64,000 bases of DNA. It comes from Bacteroidota bacterium (GTDB lineage Bacteria; Bacteroidota; Bacteroidia; NS11-12g; UBA9320). Of the stretch, positions 44,177 to 52,968 are shown in pieces. The stretch is taken from contig WGNA01000006.1 in NCBI GenBank assembly GCA_016124755.1, positions 186,001-250,000 on the forward strand, read 5' to 3'. The stretch's first letter is position 1. Each line of letters opens with the position of its first letter. The position numbers were made by a program, and so were the translations under genes. Below the pieces are notes generated by a model. That model saw nothing but the letters and a program-made list of their open reading frames with translations, did not search any database and was not told the DNA's origin.

Positions 44177-46357
44177 TTATAATTCCACATTCAACTCCTT
44201 CAAAAGGTTGTCGGCACCCCCGATATATTTCATTACGTATAAAACAAAACGGATGTCGACCCCAATCGAACGGCTGTACGATTCGTTCCAGGCAAAATCA
44301 TTAATAGTGGCCGTGTAAGCCCGATCGAAATTGATTCCCACCAGATTTCCGTTGGCGTCAAGAATCGGACTGCCGCTGTTGCCACCGGTTGTATCCAGAT
44401 TATAAAGCATACCAACAACCACTTGTTTCTTTACCGGATGAACCAGATTATCACTCGCCTGAATGGTTTTGAATTTAGTATAAATATAACCGGGCAAATA
44501 GTAATCGGCATCCTTTCTTTCGGCTTCTGCAGATGTATCGGCTTTTTCGAGAATGCCGGAAATAGTCGTATAAGGTTCGTCGTAAACAGCATCTTGCGGT
44601 GAGTAACCGCGAACAAATCCGTAGGTTAAACGCAAGGTAGAATTGGCATCCGGCACAAAAGTTCCTCCGAAATATTGCTCCCGCATCTCGGCAAGTCTTG
44701 GCATTAATGCATCCGTTTCATTCTGAATATACTTCCATTCTTGTCTCAATTCATCTGTTTCCTGATTGATGACGGAGGCAATTTTCACCAATTTGTTATT
44801 CTGTTTGAAAAACTTCATCGGGTTGGCTTTGAACTTTTCGATGGTAGCTGTTGAGTTCAGCCATTTCGATTTACTCCAGATTTTACTGAGCCCGGCGTTG
44901 ATGTCGTGCAGATTTCCGCTTTCGGCATGAATCATTTTCAACACTTCATCCATTCGTCCGCCGCCATTGTTGTGAATCCTGAAAATTAGACCTGCGAACA
45001 TTTCCCGATCGAGCTCCGGAGTAAAAATTCTGTATTCTGATCTCAGCTCTGCCAGCAAATTTTCCTTTTCGTCATTAATCCATTGCCGGGATCCTGATTT
45101 ACCGAGATATTCCATCCGGTTGTGGCCGTTGTTTACAAACTGAGCTACGTGAAATAGCCCAGAGGAACTGTACATCTGATTTAATAAAAGGTAGTCGTCT
45201 GTGATTTTCATTTTCTGCTCAAACAGATCGTGAAGCCGTGGAATTACCGAACCGTATTTCTCTACCAATCCGGGATTTCTGGCCACGTTTAACTGAAGTT
45301 CTTCCTGTTCTGCATATCGCTGACTTATTATGTTGGTGCGTGTAAGTCCCTGAAGTTTTCCCTTAAAATTTTTAGAAGTGTTATTCAAAGAGGCCAACAT
45401 TCCTGCGTATCGAAGCTGTTTGGCTTCATCTCCCTGAGCATCTTTTTCAAGCATTTCAATTTTGGTATCGAACCATTCTGAAATAACCGGTAAGATGTGT
45501 TTGTACTGGTAATCTAAAAACTCGGCCGGAGCATGACGGTAAGTAGTTCCGGGATAACCGAGAATAAATACAAAGTCGTTTTCGCGGGTTCCGTTCGAAT
45601 TAATTTTTAAAAACTTCTCCGGCTTGTAAGGTTTACCGTTTTCATAAGCCCGAACAACAGAAAAATCGGCATTATGGCGAGGCCACATCCAGTTATCTTC
45701 TTCGCCGCCAAACTTACCAACAGCCTTCGGTGGCACGTAAACCAGACGTACATCTTCCAATAATTTGTACCGGAAAAGAGTATAAAACCTCCCGACAAAC
45801 ATTTCCGAGATATCAATTTCCAAATCCGGGTTCTGTTTTTCTTCTTCCGCTTTTATGGCTTTAATGTTCTCCGCGATTTTGGTTTTCTTATCGGCGGGCT
45901 CAAGAGATTCTGTTCCCTCCAATACTTTATCACTCACATCATCAAAAGACAAGGTAATGCGGCATGGGAGAGAAGTCTTGATTTCATCTTCCTGTTTTGA
46001 AGCATAAAATCCTCGTTCTAAATAATTGTATTCCGCAGAACTGGCAGCCGCAACAGAACTGAAGACACAATGATGGTTGGTAATAATTAACCCTTCCTCA
46101 GAAATAAAAGAACCCGTACATCCGCCAAGCCTCACAAGTGCATTGGTTAATCCGGTTTTCCCGGGTTGATAAATTTCGGATTGCGGAATTTTTAAACCAA
46201 CCGCATTTAAATCTAAAGATCCCAGTTGGGCCAGCGGATACATTCCTTCTTCTTTTTCGGAAGGAGTGAAGGCGAGAAATAAAAAGGATATGGTAAAAAG
46301 CGGCAGCGCTATCAGAATGAGAGTTCTGATTTTTTTTGATCTAAAAACAGGTTTCAT
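44177..46357 (-). CDS. S46 family dipeptidyl-peptidase, DPP11-like (Arg in S1)
   Basis: This 726-residue paralogue of the preceding enzyme has a leader (LILIALPLFTISFLFLAF, about 14-31), ITNHHCVFSSV with catalytic His, and GGNSGSPILDANG with catalytic Ser661. The residue 18 after this Ser is Arg679, which aligns with Arg673 of DPP11, so an acidic P1 residue (Asp or Glu) is predicted. It begins 11 nt after the MlaF-like gene on the same strand and may be co-transcribed with it. The tail ends LNVEL. Confidence 0.9.
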   Translation of the reverse strand: MKPVFRSKKIRTLILIALPLFTISFLFLAFTPSEKEEGMYPLAQLGSLDLNAVGLKIPQSEIYQPGKTGLTNALVRLGGCTGSFISEEGLIITNHHCVFSSVAAASSAEYNYLERGFYASKQEDEIKTSLPCRITLSFDDVSDKVLEGTESLEPADKKTKIAENIKAIKAEEEKQNPDLEIDISEMFVGRFYTLFRYKLLEDVRLVYVPPKAVGKFGGEEDNWMWPRHNADFSVVRAYENGKPYKPEKFLKINSNGTRENDFVFILGYPGTTYRHAPAEFLDYQYKHILPVISEWFDTKIEMLEKDAQGDEAKQLRYAGMLASLNNTSKNFKGKLQGLTRTNIISQRYAEQEELQLNVARNPGLVEKYGSVIPRLHDLFEQKMKITDDYLLLNQMYSSSGLFHVAQFVNNGHNRMEYLGKSGSRQWINDEKENLLAELRSEYRIFTPELDREMFAGLIFRIHNNGGGRMDEVLKMIHAESGNLHDINAGLSKIWSKSKWLNSTATIEKFKANPMKFFKQNNKLVKIASVINQETDELRQEWKYIQNETDALMPRLAEMREQYFGGTFVPDANSTLRLTYGFVRGYSPQDAVYDEPYTTISGILEKADTSAEAERKDADYYLPGYIYTKFKTIQASDNLVHPVKKQVVVGMLYNLDTTGGNSGSPILDANGNLVGINFDRAYTATINDFAWNESYSRSIGVDIRFVLYVMKYIGGADNLLKELNVEL

Positions 46358-46368
46358 ATTTAAAATAC

Positions 46369-47097
46369 TCAGAACTGAGAAGCGTCGATAAAAGCTTTCA
46401 ATTCCTTATTGTTTGCAATCTTGACATCCGCGCGATTTCCTTCCCACCATTTCTGCCCTTCGTAAATGAAGATGATTTTATCGCCGATGTCGAAAACTGT
46501 CTTCATATCGTGCGTATTAATAATGGTTGTGATCTTAAACTCCTGTGTGATTTCCAACAACAATTCATCGATCACACGAGAAGTTACCGGATCGAGGCCA
46601 GAGTTCGGTTCATCGCAAAAAAGGTATTTGATATCCATGGCAATGGCTCTCGCGATACCAACCCGCTTTTTCATTCCTCCACTTATTTCTGCCGGATACC
46701 GCTTATTAATTCCCTGCATGTGCACCTGTTCCAGACAAAAGTTCACCCGGTCGAGTCGCTCTTTTGCCGTCATGTTGGTGAACATCTTTAAAGGGAATTC
46801 GATATTTTCCTGAACGGTATTAGAATCAAAAAGGGCAGTACCCTGAAATAACATTCCGATTTCACGACGAATCTCACGAACCTCTTTATCGTCGAGTCCG
46901 AGAAAATCCCGGTTGTCGTAATAAATGGAGCCTTCTTCGGGTCGCAGCAAACCCACCATGCATTTCATCATAACGCTTTTGCCGCTGCCACTTGCACCAA
47001 TAATGAGGTTTGTCTTTCCGGGTTCAAGAGAAGTTGATATACCTTTCAACACTTCCTTCCCCTCGAATGATTTTCGGATATTAACCAGTTCGATCAT
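46369..47097 (-). CDS. MlaF-like ABC transporter ATP-binding protein
   Basis: This 242-residue ATPase has Walker A GASGSGKSVMMK (34-45), the ABC signature SGGMKKRVGIARAIA (about 139-153) and Walker B LFCDEPNSGLDP (about 159-170), the DEPNSGLDP variant typical of MlaF, which powers phospholipid transport between membranes. It abuts the permease gene at 47098 with no gap. An MCE-domain substrate-binding gene, the usual third member, is not adjacent; the next gene on this strand is an S46 peptidase. Confidence 0.9.
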   Translation of the reverse strand: MIELVNIRKSFEGKEVLKGISTSLEPGKTNLIIGASGSGKSVMMKCMVGLLRPEEGSIYYDNRDFLGLDDKEVREIRREIGMLFQGTALFDSNTVQENIEFPLKMFTNMTAKERLDRVNFCLEQVHMQGINKRYPAEISGGMKKRVGIARAIAMDIKYLFCDEPNSGLDPVTSRVIDELLLEITQEFKITTIINTHDMKTVFDIGDKIIFIYEGQKWWEGNRADVKIANNKELKAFIDASQF

Positions 47098-47835
47098 CTA
47101 CAACAACAACTGACTTAAAAGGTAATCGGAGAAAAGGATCAAAACGGCACTGTAAACAACAGCCCGGGTACTGCTCGTTCCAACTTCCAGCGCACCTCCT
47201 TCTGTATAATATCCATAATAACAAGAAACCGAAGTGATGATAAAGGCGTAAGTGAATGCTTTAATAAGAGAGAAGATCAGATTGAAAGTTCTGAATGTAT
47301 CTCTGGCTCCCTGAATGAATTCATCGGGCGTGAGAATTCCACTTGCCTGACCGGCGATAATTCCCCCGACGTTACTCAGAAAAATCGAAATAATTATGAG
47401 CATCGGAACCATTACAATGCCCGCAATTATTTTAGGCAGTGCCACAAAACCTGCGGAATTAATTCCCATAATTTCCAATGCATCGATCTGCTCGGTTACG
47501 CGCATGGTACCGATTTCCGAAGCAATGTGAGAACCTACTTTACCGGCAAGAACCAAACAAGTAATGGTTGGGGCTAATTCTAAAATGGAAGAGTCGCTAA
47601 CAATAGACCCGATCACCGGATTCGCCACGAGCGGACTGATCAACTGATAAGCGATTTGAAGCGTTGTAACCGCACCCTGAAAAATGGCAATTATGGCAAC
47701 AATTGCCAGAGAGCCAATTCCAATATTGCTCATTTCATGCAGCGTTCGTTCCCAGTAAACCCTGAATTTTTCAGGTTTGGTGAACATGCCTTTCAGAAAG
47801 AGTAGGTATTTACCGAAGTGATAAAAAAGCAGCAT
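47098..47835 (-). CDS. MlaE-like ABC transporter permease
   Basis: This 245-residue permease resembles MlaE of lipid transporters: several hydrophobic helices, the conserved PVIGSIVSDSSILELAPTITCLVLAGKVGSHIASEIGTMRVTEQIDALEIMGIN region (about 93-145) and VALPKIIAGIVMVPML. The start at 47835 is the first gene of the run. It is directly followed by the MlaF-like ATPase. The two would form a transporter core in the inner membrane, with lipids as the likely cargo by family. Confidence 0.92.
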   Translation of the reverse strand: MLLFYHFGKYLLFLKGMFTKPEKFRVYWERTLHEMSNIGIGSLAIVAIIAIFQGAVTTLQIAYQLISPLVANPVIGSIVSDSSILELAPTITCLVLAGKVGSHIASEIGTMRVTEQIDALEIMGINSAGFVALPKIIAGIVMVPMLIIISIFLSNVGGIIAGQASGILTPDEFIQGARDTFRTFNLIFSLIKAFTYAFIITSVSCYYGYYTEGGALEVGTSSTRAVVYSAVLILFSDYLLSQLLL

Positions 47836-47890
47836 TCTTTTTCGGGCGGTAAATATACCTGTTCTTTAAAAGGTAGCAGGTTTAATGGCC

Positions 47891-47898
47891 TACATTTG
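47891..47898 (+). promoter_or_regulatory. -7 promoter box (TACATTTG) before the SDR gene
   Basis: TACATTTG matches TAnnTTTG exactly and ends 28 nt before the ATG at 47927. It lies within a longer in-frame reading that could start at 47885, and is the reason for choosing the later ATG. Confidence 0.5.
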
Positions 47899-47926
47899 TG
47901 CCGATTGTGGAAATAATTCGATTGAG

Positions 47927-48625
47927 ATGAGCGAGAAAACTGCATTGATAACCGGTGGGAGTAAAGGCATGGGAAGAGAGTTGGTGAGGACTTTTAGCCG
48001 TAATGGATTTAATATTATTACCTGCGCTCGTGATGAAGCTGCTCTGTCGGAACTCAGATCGGAAATTCAAAAATCAGGAGGAAAGATTTTTACAGCAGTC
48101 TGCAACGTGAGAGAGCCGGAAGAAATTAAATCGTTCATCAAATCCTTAGGCTCAGTACGCATTGATGTTTTAATTAATAATGCGGGAGTATTTGTTCCCG
48201 GGCAGATTCACACAGAAGAAGAATCCGTCTTTGGTCTGATGATGGAAACCAACCTACAGGCAACCTATCATTTTTGCCGGGAAGTTATACCGATGATGCA
48301 TGACTCCTCCAAGCCACACATATTTAATATATGTTCAACAGCGAGTATAACAGCCTACCCGAATGGCGGAAGTTACTGTATTTCGAAATTCGCTCAATAC
48401 GGATTAACCAAAGTATTAAGAGAAGAATTAAAACCTAAGGCTATTGCCGTAACGGCGGTTTTGCCGGGTGCCACCAGAACCGGTTCGTGGGATGGAACAG
48501 ATTTGCCGGATGAAAGATTTATTAAACCTACGGATGTTGCATCTGCCATATTCAGTTGCTATCAATTAGAAAACGGAGTGGTGGAAGACCTGCTGATCCG
48601 GCCTATGTTGGGAGATATTTTATGA
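47927..48625 (+). CDS. Short-chain dehydrogenase/reductase
   Basis: This 232-residue SDR protein shows the NAD(P)-binding TGGSKGMG (8-15) and NNAG (about 82-85), and the catalytic YCISK (Tyr and Lys about 147-151) with the preceding Ser in CSTASI. The pattern resembles 3-oxoacyl-ACP reductase-like SDRs. The substrate cannot be told. The ATG at 47927 was chosen over one at 47885 because a promoter box lies between them. It is divergent from the MlaE gene and monocistronic. Confidence 0.9.
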   Translation: MSEKTALITGGSKGMGRELVRTFSRNGFNIITCARDEAALSELRSEIQKSGGKIFTAVCNVREPEEIKSFIKSLGSVRIDVLINNAGVFVPGQIHTEEESVFGLMMETNLQATYHFCREVIPMMHDSSKPHIFNICSTASITAYPNGGSYCISKFAQYGLTKVLREELKPKAIAVTAVLPGATRTGSWDGTDLPDERFIKPTDVASAIFSCYQLENGVVEDLLIRPMLGDIL

Positions 48626-48702
48626 GCTCCGGAGGTCACCGATTTGCAACATGATTGAGTTACAATTAACGTTTACCACGGATTGACAAATCACGTTGGG
48701 TA

Positions 48703-48733
48703 TTGCATCTAAATTTGAATCAAATATTTTTGC
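48703..48733 (+). promoter_or_regulatory. Promoter TTG-N20-TATTTTTG with long leader
   Basis: TTG (48703-48705) and TATTTTTG (48726-48733) have a 20-bp spacer, a full match to the Bacteroidota pattern. The following leader to the ATG at 48855 is about 115 nt, which is long for this window. It ends in an A-rich stretch (TTAACAAAAATTACAA), as in well-translated Bacteroidota genes. Confidence 0.65.
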
Positions 48734-48854
48734 GCCATTCTTCAAAGTACCTCTTAAGACGCGAAAGGCTGTTGGCTGATTACGATCTGAGCAAAACCTT
48801 TTGTTGAATGCACCCTTAATTCTATAGAAAGACACTAATTAACAAAAATTACAA

Positions 48855-50192
48855 ATGAAAATGAATCGTTACTTTTTGACGCTGAGCCTTGTGCTGTCAA
48901 TGGCTGTAATGTCATTGGCTCAGAGTCAATTTGAATTCGTTCCGGTTAACAGAACTTTGAAATTCAAAGACCAATCAGCCGAGTCAAATTTTGGTTTAGG
49001 TAAAAAATCTGAAGAAAACGGTTGGTTAACTCCGGTTAAACTAATGGAAGATTACGGAGCAACTTTCCAGGGTTCATCTTATTTTCCGTTGTTTCAAGAC
49101 TCAACTGTATTCTTCGTTCCTAGCCCTGATGCAACAAGTCAGGATCTTTTTTCAAATTCATGGAACCTCTTCGGAACCGTATTTCAACCGGAGGATCCAT
49201 TGTATGTTCTTCAAACAGACGGATGGCAATTTACCAGATTCACACATTACACTTGTGACTCTGTAAACTTCCCATACTCTTACATCCGTCAGGTTGATCA
49301 GATTGAGGTTGGTGGAAACATGGTTGACGTTGTTGATACCGTATTCATTCACTTCTATCAGAACAAAAACCTGAACTGTACCTGGTTCTTCAACAATTCA
49401 GAAGAAGTATTTGCAATGCCAATCCGCGATCAGTTCAGTATTGACAAACTCGCTCCTAAAGATGTGGCCTTCATCGATACAATTCTGCTTACTGCTGATG
49501 CCGTTACCGATACTGAATTCGGAGATAACATCAATATCAACAGCATCACCAGAGCAATTTCTGCTGCGGTTGCAGATGTTCCGGGTGACAACTCAGATAA
49601 AAACACAAACGTAATCGGTGTTTCTATTGCCTTCAAAACAATGGTTCCTTATAGTTTCGGAGATACGCTTCTCAGTTACAACGACGCAGTTACACCATCT
49701 AAAAAATTCAATGTTTTCGGAACTGCTTCATACTACAATCAGGGATCAAGAGTAGTTCAGACTCAAACTTACAACAACTCATTTGTTACCAACCGTCAGG
49801 TGCGATATGGCCAAAAAGTAGGAAGCAACCTTTGGGGTTATATACCAACTCTCCAGTCTGTAGGTTGGAACACAGATTTTTACTTCCCGGCTTCTTTTCA
49901 CGTTACCGGTTTAAACGTTGGTATCAATGAAGTAGCGAACAATACAAAAATTCAGGTGTATCCTAACCCTGCTAAGAAAGGCAGCGATATCGTTGTTTCT
50001 ACCAGCAGCGTTAAGGCTTCTACCGTTACCATCCAGTTGATCGATGTAGTTGGAAATGTTGTTTACTCAACTCAAACCACTTCCGCTAATCAATATACAA
50101 TTCCTACTTCAGATGTAGTTCCCGGAATTTACTTCGTGAACTTCTCTGCAAACGGAGCAACTGCTTCTCAAAGAATTGTTATCACAGAATAA
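48855..50192 (+). CDS. T9SS-secreted protein of unknown function
   Basis: This 445-residue protein has a signal peptide (about 1-22, ending SLAQ) and a T9SS type A sorting domain at the end (from about 355, with IQVYPNPAKKGS and IVITE at the last strand). The body shows no recognised domain; it has many Phe, Asn and Asp residues and repeated short motifs such as FPYSYIR. Codon use looks more uniform than neighbouring genes (CCT, ACT, GGT, CTG), which, with the strong promoter and long leader, suggests high expression. A bidirectional terminator follows. The protein could be a surface-layer or adhesin component. Confidence 0.8.
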   Translation: MKMNRYFLTLSLVLSMAVMSLAQSQFEFVPVNRTLKFKDQSAESNFGLGKKSEENGWLTPVKLMEDYGATFQGSSYFPLFQDSTVFFVPSPDATSQDLFSNSWNLFGTVFQPEDPLYVLQTDGWQFTRFTHYTCDSVNFPYSYIRQVDQIEVGGNMVDVVDTVFIHFYQNKNLNCTWFFNNSEEVFAMPIRDQFSIDKLAPKDVAFIDTILLTADAVTDTEFGDNININSITRAISAAVADVPGDNSDKNTNVIGVSIAFKTMVPYSFGDTLLSYNDAVTPSKKFNVFGTASYYNQGSRVVQTQTYNNSFVTNRQVRYGQKVGSNLWGYIPTLQSVGWNTDFYFPASFHVTGLNVGINEVANNTKIQVYPNPAKKGSDIVVSTSSVKASTVTIQLIDVVGNVVYSTQTTSANQYTIPTSDVVPGIYFVNFSANGATASQRIVITE

Positions 50193-50208
50193 GATTTATT
50201 CTCCTCAT

Positions 50209-50239
50209 AAAAAAAGGCCGGTAACCCCGGCCTTTTTTT
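50209..50239. terminator. Bidirectional intrinsic terminator
   Basis: AAAAAAAGGCCGG (50209-50221) and CCGGCCTTTTTTT (50227-50239) form a perfect 13-bp inverted repeat around TAACC, with an A run on one side and a T run on the other. It can stop transcription of both converging genes, the T9SS gene ending at 50192 and mnmD ending at 50238. Confidence 0.9.
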
Positions 50240-50906
50240 ATGCCTTCCAGGCAAGTGTCATCTCCCTTTTTCCAAGAGCCCCTTCCGGATTTTCCACCTT
50301 AAAACCAATCGATTTTAAATCTCTTTTAAATTGTCCCTGGGCGCAATAGGTTGTTAAAAGTCCGCCTTCATTCATTGTGTTGAATAGTTTCTCAAGATTT
50401 GAAAAACTCCAGGGCTTTTGCTGTTTAGATGGAGCAAATGCGTCGAAATAAACCAGATCGTATTTCTTGTCTGGAATAAAATCTTCCAGTTTCAATTCAA
50501 AAACACGCAGTTTAAAATTTGGGGTAAGTTTCCGGTATTCTCCGTTAAACTGATGTACTTCTGAAATAATGTTTTCTGGAATATTTAGCATACCGGCATA
50601 GTTCAGCAACTCAACTTCCTCTGCTGATAGCGGAAAGGGTTCGAGCGAATCATACTCAACAGGAAAATTCACTTCTTGCATTGTTAATAAAACATTCAGA
50701 CCGGTTCCCATGCCGATTTCCAAAATACTTTTCGGGTAGGGTTTAACACGTTTAAATCCGTGTTCGATGTAAACATATTTCGATTCTTCCATAGCTCCGC
50801 CCATGCTGTGATATGTTTCATTCATCTCATCAACATAAACAGTAACAGATCCGTCTTTGGTTGCTATTATCTTCCTGTTATGAGGATGTTGTCTCTTATC
50901 CGGCAT
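50238..50906 (-). CDS. mnmD: tRNA mnm5s2U34 methyltransferase MnmD-like
   Basis: MnmD methylates the wobble uridine of some tRNAs (5-methylaminomethyl-2-thiouridine). This protein has the SAM motif ILEIGMGTGLNVLL, then the family-specific DLVYFDAFAPSKQQKPWSFSNLEKLF and LTTYCAQGQFKRDLKSIGF. It lacks the oxidoreductase (MnmC1) domain of enterobacterial MnmC, hence MnmD. The ATG at 50906 was chosen, giving 222 residues; an in-frame ATG at 50957 would extend into the divergent GT2 gene. It is divergent from that gene with a 28-nt gap. Confidence 0.9.
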   Translation of the reverse strand: MPDKRQHPHNRKIIATKDGSVTVYVDEMNETYHSMGGAMEESKYVYIEHGFKRVKPYPKSILEIGMGTGLNVLLTMQEVNFPVEYDSLEPFPLSAEEVELLNYAGMLNIPENIISEVHQFNGEYRKLTPNFKLRVFELKLEDFIPDKKYDLVYFDAFAPSKQQKPWSFSNLEKLFNTMNEGGLLTTYCAQGQFKRDLKSIGFKVENPEGALGKREMTLAWKA

Positions 50907-50934
50907 TATATCTTTTCTTTGCAATCGTTTTCCA

Positions 50935-51657
50935 ATGACAAAAAAAACTGTTTCCATTGTTATTCCGGCTTATAATGAGGGGAAGACAATTCACCTGATT
51001 CTGGATAAAATTCGCCAGGTTGAACTTGACTTTGAAGTTCAAAAAGAATTGATAATCGTAAATGATTGTTCCAGCGACAACACCACCGAAGCGGTTCAGA
51101 ATTATCAAAATCAATATCCGGAACTGGGAATCCGACTTCTTGAACACACCGTGAACAAAGGGAAAGGTGCAGCTCTTCATACCGGAATTGCCGGCGCCAC
51201 CGGTGACTTTGTTTTAATTCAGGATGCCGATCTCGAGTACGATCCGTTTGAATACAATGATCTTTTGAGGCCGTTGTTGCAGGAGGTTGCGGATGTAGTT
51301 TACGGTTCTCGTTTTATGGGAGGGAAGCCGCACAGAATTCTGTTCTTCTGGCACACATTAGGAAATAAATTCCTGACTTTTCTAAGCAATGCTTTTACGA
51401 ATCTCAACCTTAGCGACATGGAAACCTGTTACAAGGTATTTCGACGTGAGTTGGTTCAAAGCATTAATCTCAAAGAAAAGAGGTTTGGTTTTGAGCCGGA
51501 GGTTACGGCAAAAATTTCAAGAATCCCCAAAATCCGTATTTACGAAATCGGGATTTCATATTACGGGAGAACCTACGAAGACGGTAAGAAAATCGGCTGG
51601 CGCGATGGTTTCAGAGCACTGTGGTGCATTTTTAAATACAACATTCTGGAAAAATAA
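50935..51657 (+). CDS. GT2 family glycosyltransferase (dolichol-phosphate mannosyltransferase-like)
   Basis: This 240-residue GT-A enzyme begins VSIVIPAYNEGKTI, with DNA-like substrate motif IIVNDCSSDNT (41-51), DADLEYDP (98-105) holding the DxD metal site, and a C-terminal region without membrane helices. The pattern fits polyprenyl-phosphate glycosyltransferases. The donor and acceptor are not known. It is followed after 6 nt by a polytopic membrane protein, so the pair may put a sugar on a lipid carrier and then transfer it outside. Confidence 0.88.
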   Translation: MTKKTVSIVIPAYNEGKTIHLILDKIRQVELDFEVQKELIIVNDCSSDNTTEAVQNYQNQYPELGIRLLEHTVNKGKGAALHTGIAGATGDFVLIQDADLEYDPFEYNDLLRPLLQEVADVVYGSRFMGGKPHRILFFWHTLGNKFLTFLSNAFTNLNLSDMETCYKVFRRELVQSINLKEKRFGFEPEVTAKISRIPKIRIYEIGISYYGRTYEDGKKIGWRDGFRALWCIFKYNILEK

Positions 51658-51663
51658 TTCCAC

Positions 51664-52968
51664 ATGCGCTGGGTGAATATCTCCATTGGTGTGACGATGA
51701 TTCTCGTAATCTGGTCTGCATCAAACATAATGTGGAGCGGTCACCATTATCAGGGAATTATTAAGGCAGACGGAAAAGGATATTACGCACATCTTCCCGC
51801 AATTTTCATTTATCAAAATCTCAACTTTCCGCAATTCGATTCCATTGAAAACGGAAAATATTTTAATGAAAATTACAAATACGATTACCGTAAAACCTAC
51901 GACGGACATATTATTAATAAATATTTTGCCGGTACATCGCTTCCTGTATTACCGTTCTTTTTAGGCGGGCATCTTATTACTAAAATTAGCGGTGGCGACG
52001 CCGATGGCTATTCAAAATGGTATCAGATAATGGTGAGTGTTGCCGGTATCTTTTATTTACTTCTATCACTTATAGTTTTCGTGCGCTTTCTGAAATTATT
52101 CGAAATACCGCCGAATATTATAGCCCTTTCTCTTCCTGTAATGGTATTCGGTACCAACTGGTATTATTACGTTGTGGTAGAACCCGCCATGTCACATGTT
52201 TATTCGGTATTCTTTATTTCTCTTTTTCTTTATCAGATCGCCCGGTGGGCGAGGAGAGGAGTTTTCAATCCGGTTAATTCAGGAGTTTTAGTCGGTTTAA
52301 TACTTTTCATCAGACCGGTTAACGGATTGATACTACTTGCTACTCCAATATTCTTCGACGACTTCACTCATTTTAGAAATGAATTTTTAGCGCTCATCAG
52401 AAAGGATAGAAGAATCATTTTAGCTGTCCTTTTTGCCTTTTTAATTCCGGCCTTACAACTCGTTATTTATAAAATTCAATGCGGACATTTTATGGTTTAT
52501 TCTTACGAAGAAGAGGGTTTCAACTTTCTCCATCCGCATTTCTTCGACATTCTTTTCAGCTATAAAAAGGGATTGTTTTTATACACGCCTTTGATGTTGA
52601 TTTCCCTTTTCGGTTTAGTTCCGATGCTAACTCATAACAGATGGTGGTCGCTTTCTCTTTTTTCTTTTTTTATAATTCTGACCTGGGTTTTATCCAGTTG
52701 GTGGAACTGGTATTACGGAGGTAGCTTTTCATCCAGAGCCTATCTCGAGTATATGCTCATTTTCGCATGGCCGATGGCAGAACTATTGAAAAAAATATCC
52801 GGGCAAAAACGTTTAATTAAATGGCTCTTTGGAGTCGCGATAGTTTTATTGCTTCTGCTTTGTCAGTTTCAAACCTTTCAATACAGACACATGGTTATCC
52901 ATTGGGACTCCATGACACAAGAAAGTTACTGGAACGTATTCCTCAATTTTGATTTTCTGAAGAAGTAA
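51664..52968 (+). CDS. Polytopic membrane protein, GT-C-like
   Basis: This 434-residue protein has about ten transmembrane helices. The first large loop includes GIIKADGKGYYAHLPAIF (about 33-50), where an Asp-Gly near the start of the loop is typical of GT-C glycosyltransferases (ArnT/PMT type). Other hallmarks are weak, so the assignment rests on topology and the adjacent GT2 gene, which would supply a lipid-linked sugar. The last 26 nt overlap the CxxCH lipoprotein gene on the other strand. Substrate unknown. Confidence 0.65.
   Translation: MRWVNISIGVTMILVIWSASNIMWSGHHYQGIIKADGKGYYAHLPAIFIYQNLNFPQFDSIENGKYFNENYKYDYRKTYDGHIINKYFAGTSLPVLPFFLGGHLITKISGGDADGYSKWYQIMVSVAGIFYLLLSLIVFVRFLKLFEIPPNIIALSLPVMVFGTNWYYYVVVEPAMSHVYSVFFISLFLYQIARWARRGVFNPVNSGVLVGLILFIRPVNGLILLATPIFFDDFTHFRNEFLALIRKDRRIILAVLFAFLIPALQLVIYKIQCGHFMVYSYEEEGFNFLHPHFFDILFSYKKGLFLYTPLMLISLFGLVPMLTHNRWWSLSLFSFFIILTWVLSSWWNWYYGGSFSSRAYLEYMLIFAWPMAELLKKISGQKRLIKWLFGVAIVLLLLLCQFQTFQYRHMVIHWDSMTQESYWNVFLNFDFLKK

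Noticed and set aside
47885-47926. Longer SDR start with an extra CxxC-containing N-terminus
   Set aside because: The extra 14 residues cover an exact -7 promoter box and precede the normal SDR start (TALITGG), so the later ATG is preferred.
48620-48835. Minus-strand open frame upstream of the T9SS gene
   Set aside because: It overlaps the promoter and leader and has no support.
50907-50957. Longer MnmD start
   Set aside because: It would overlap the divergent GT2 gene and add residues not expected in the family; the ATG at 50906 fits better.
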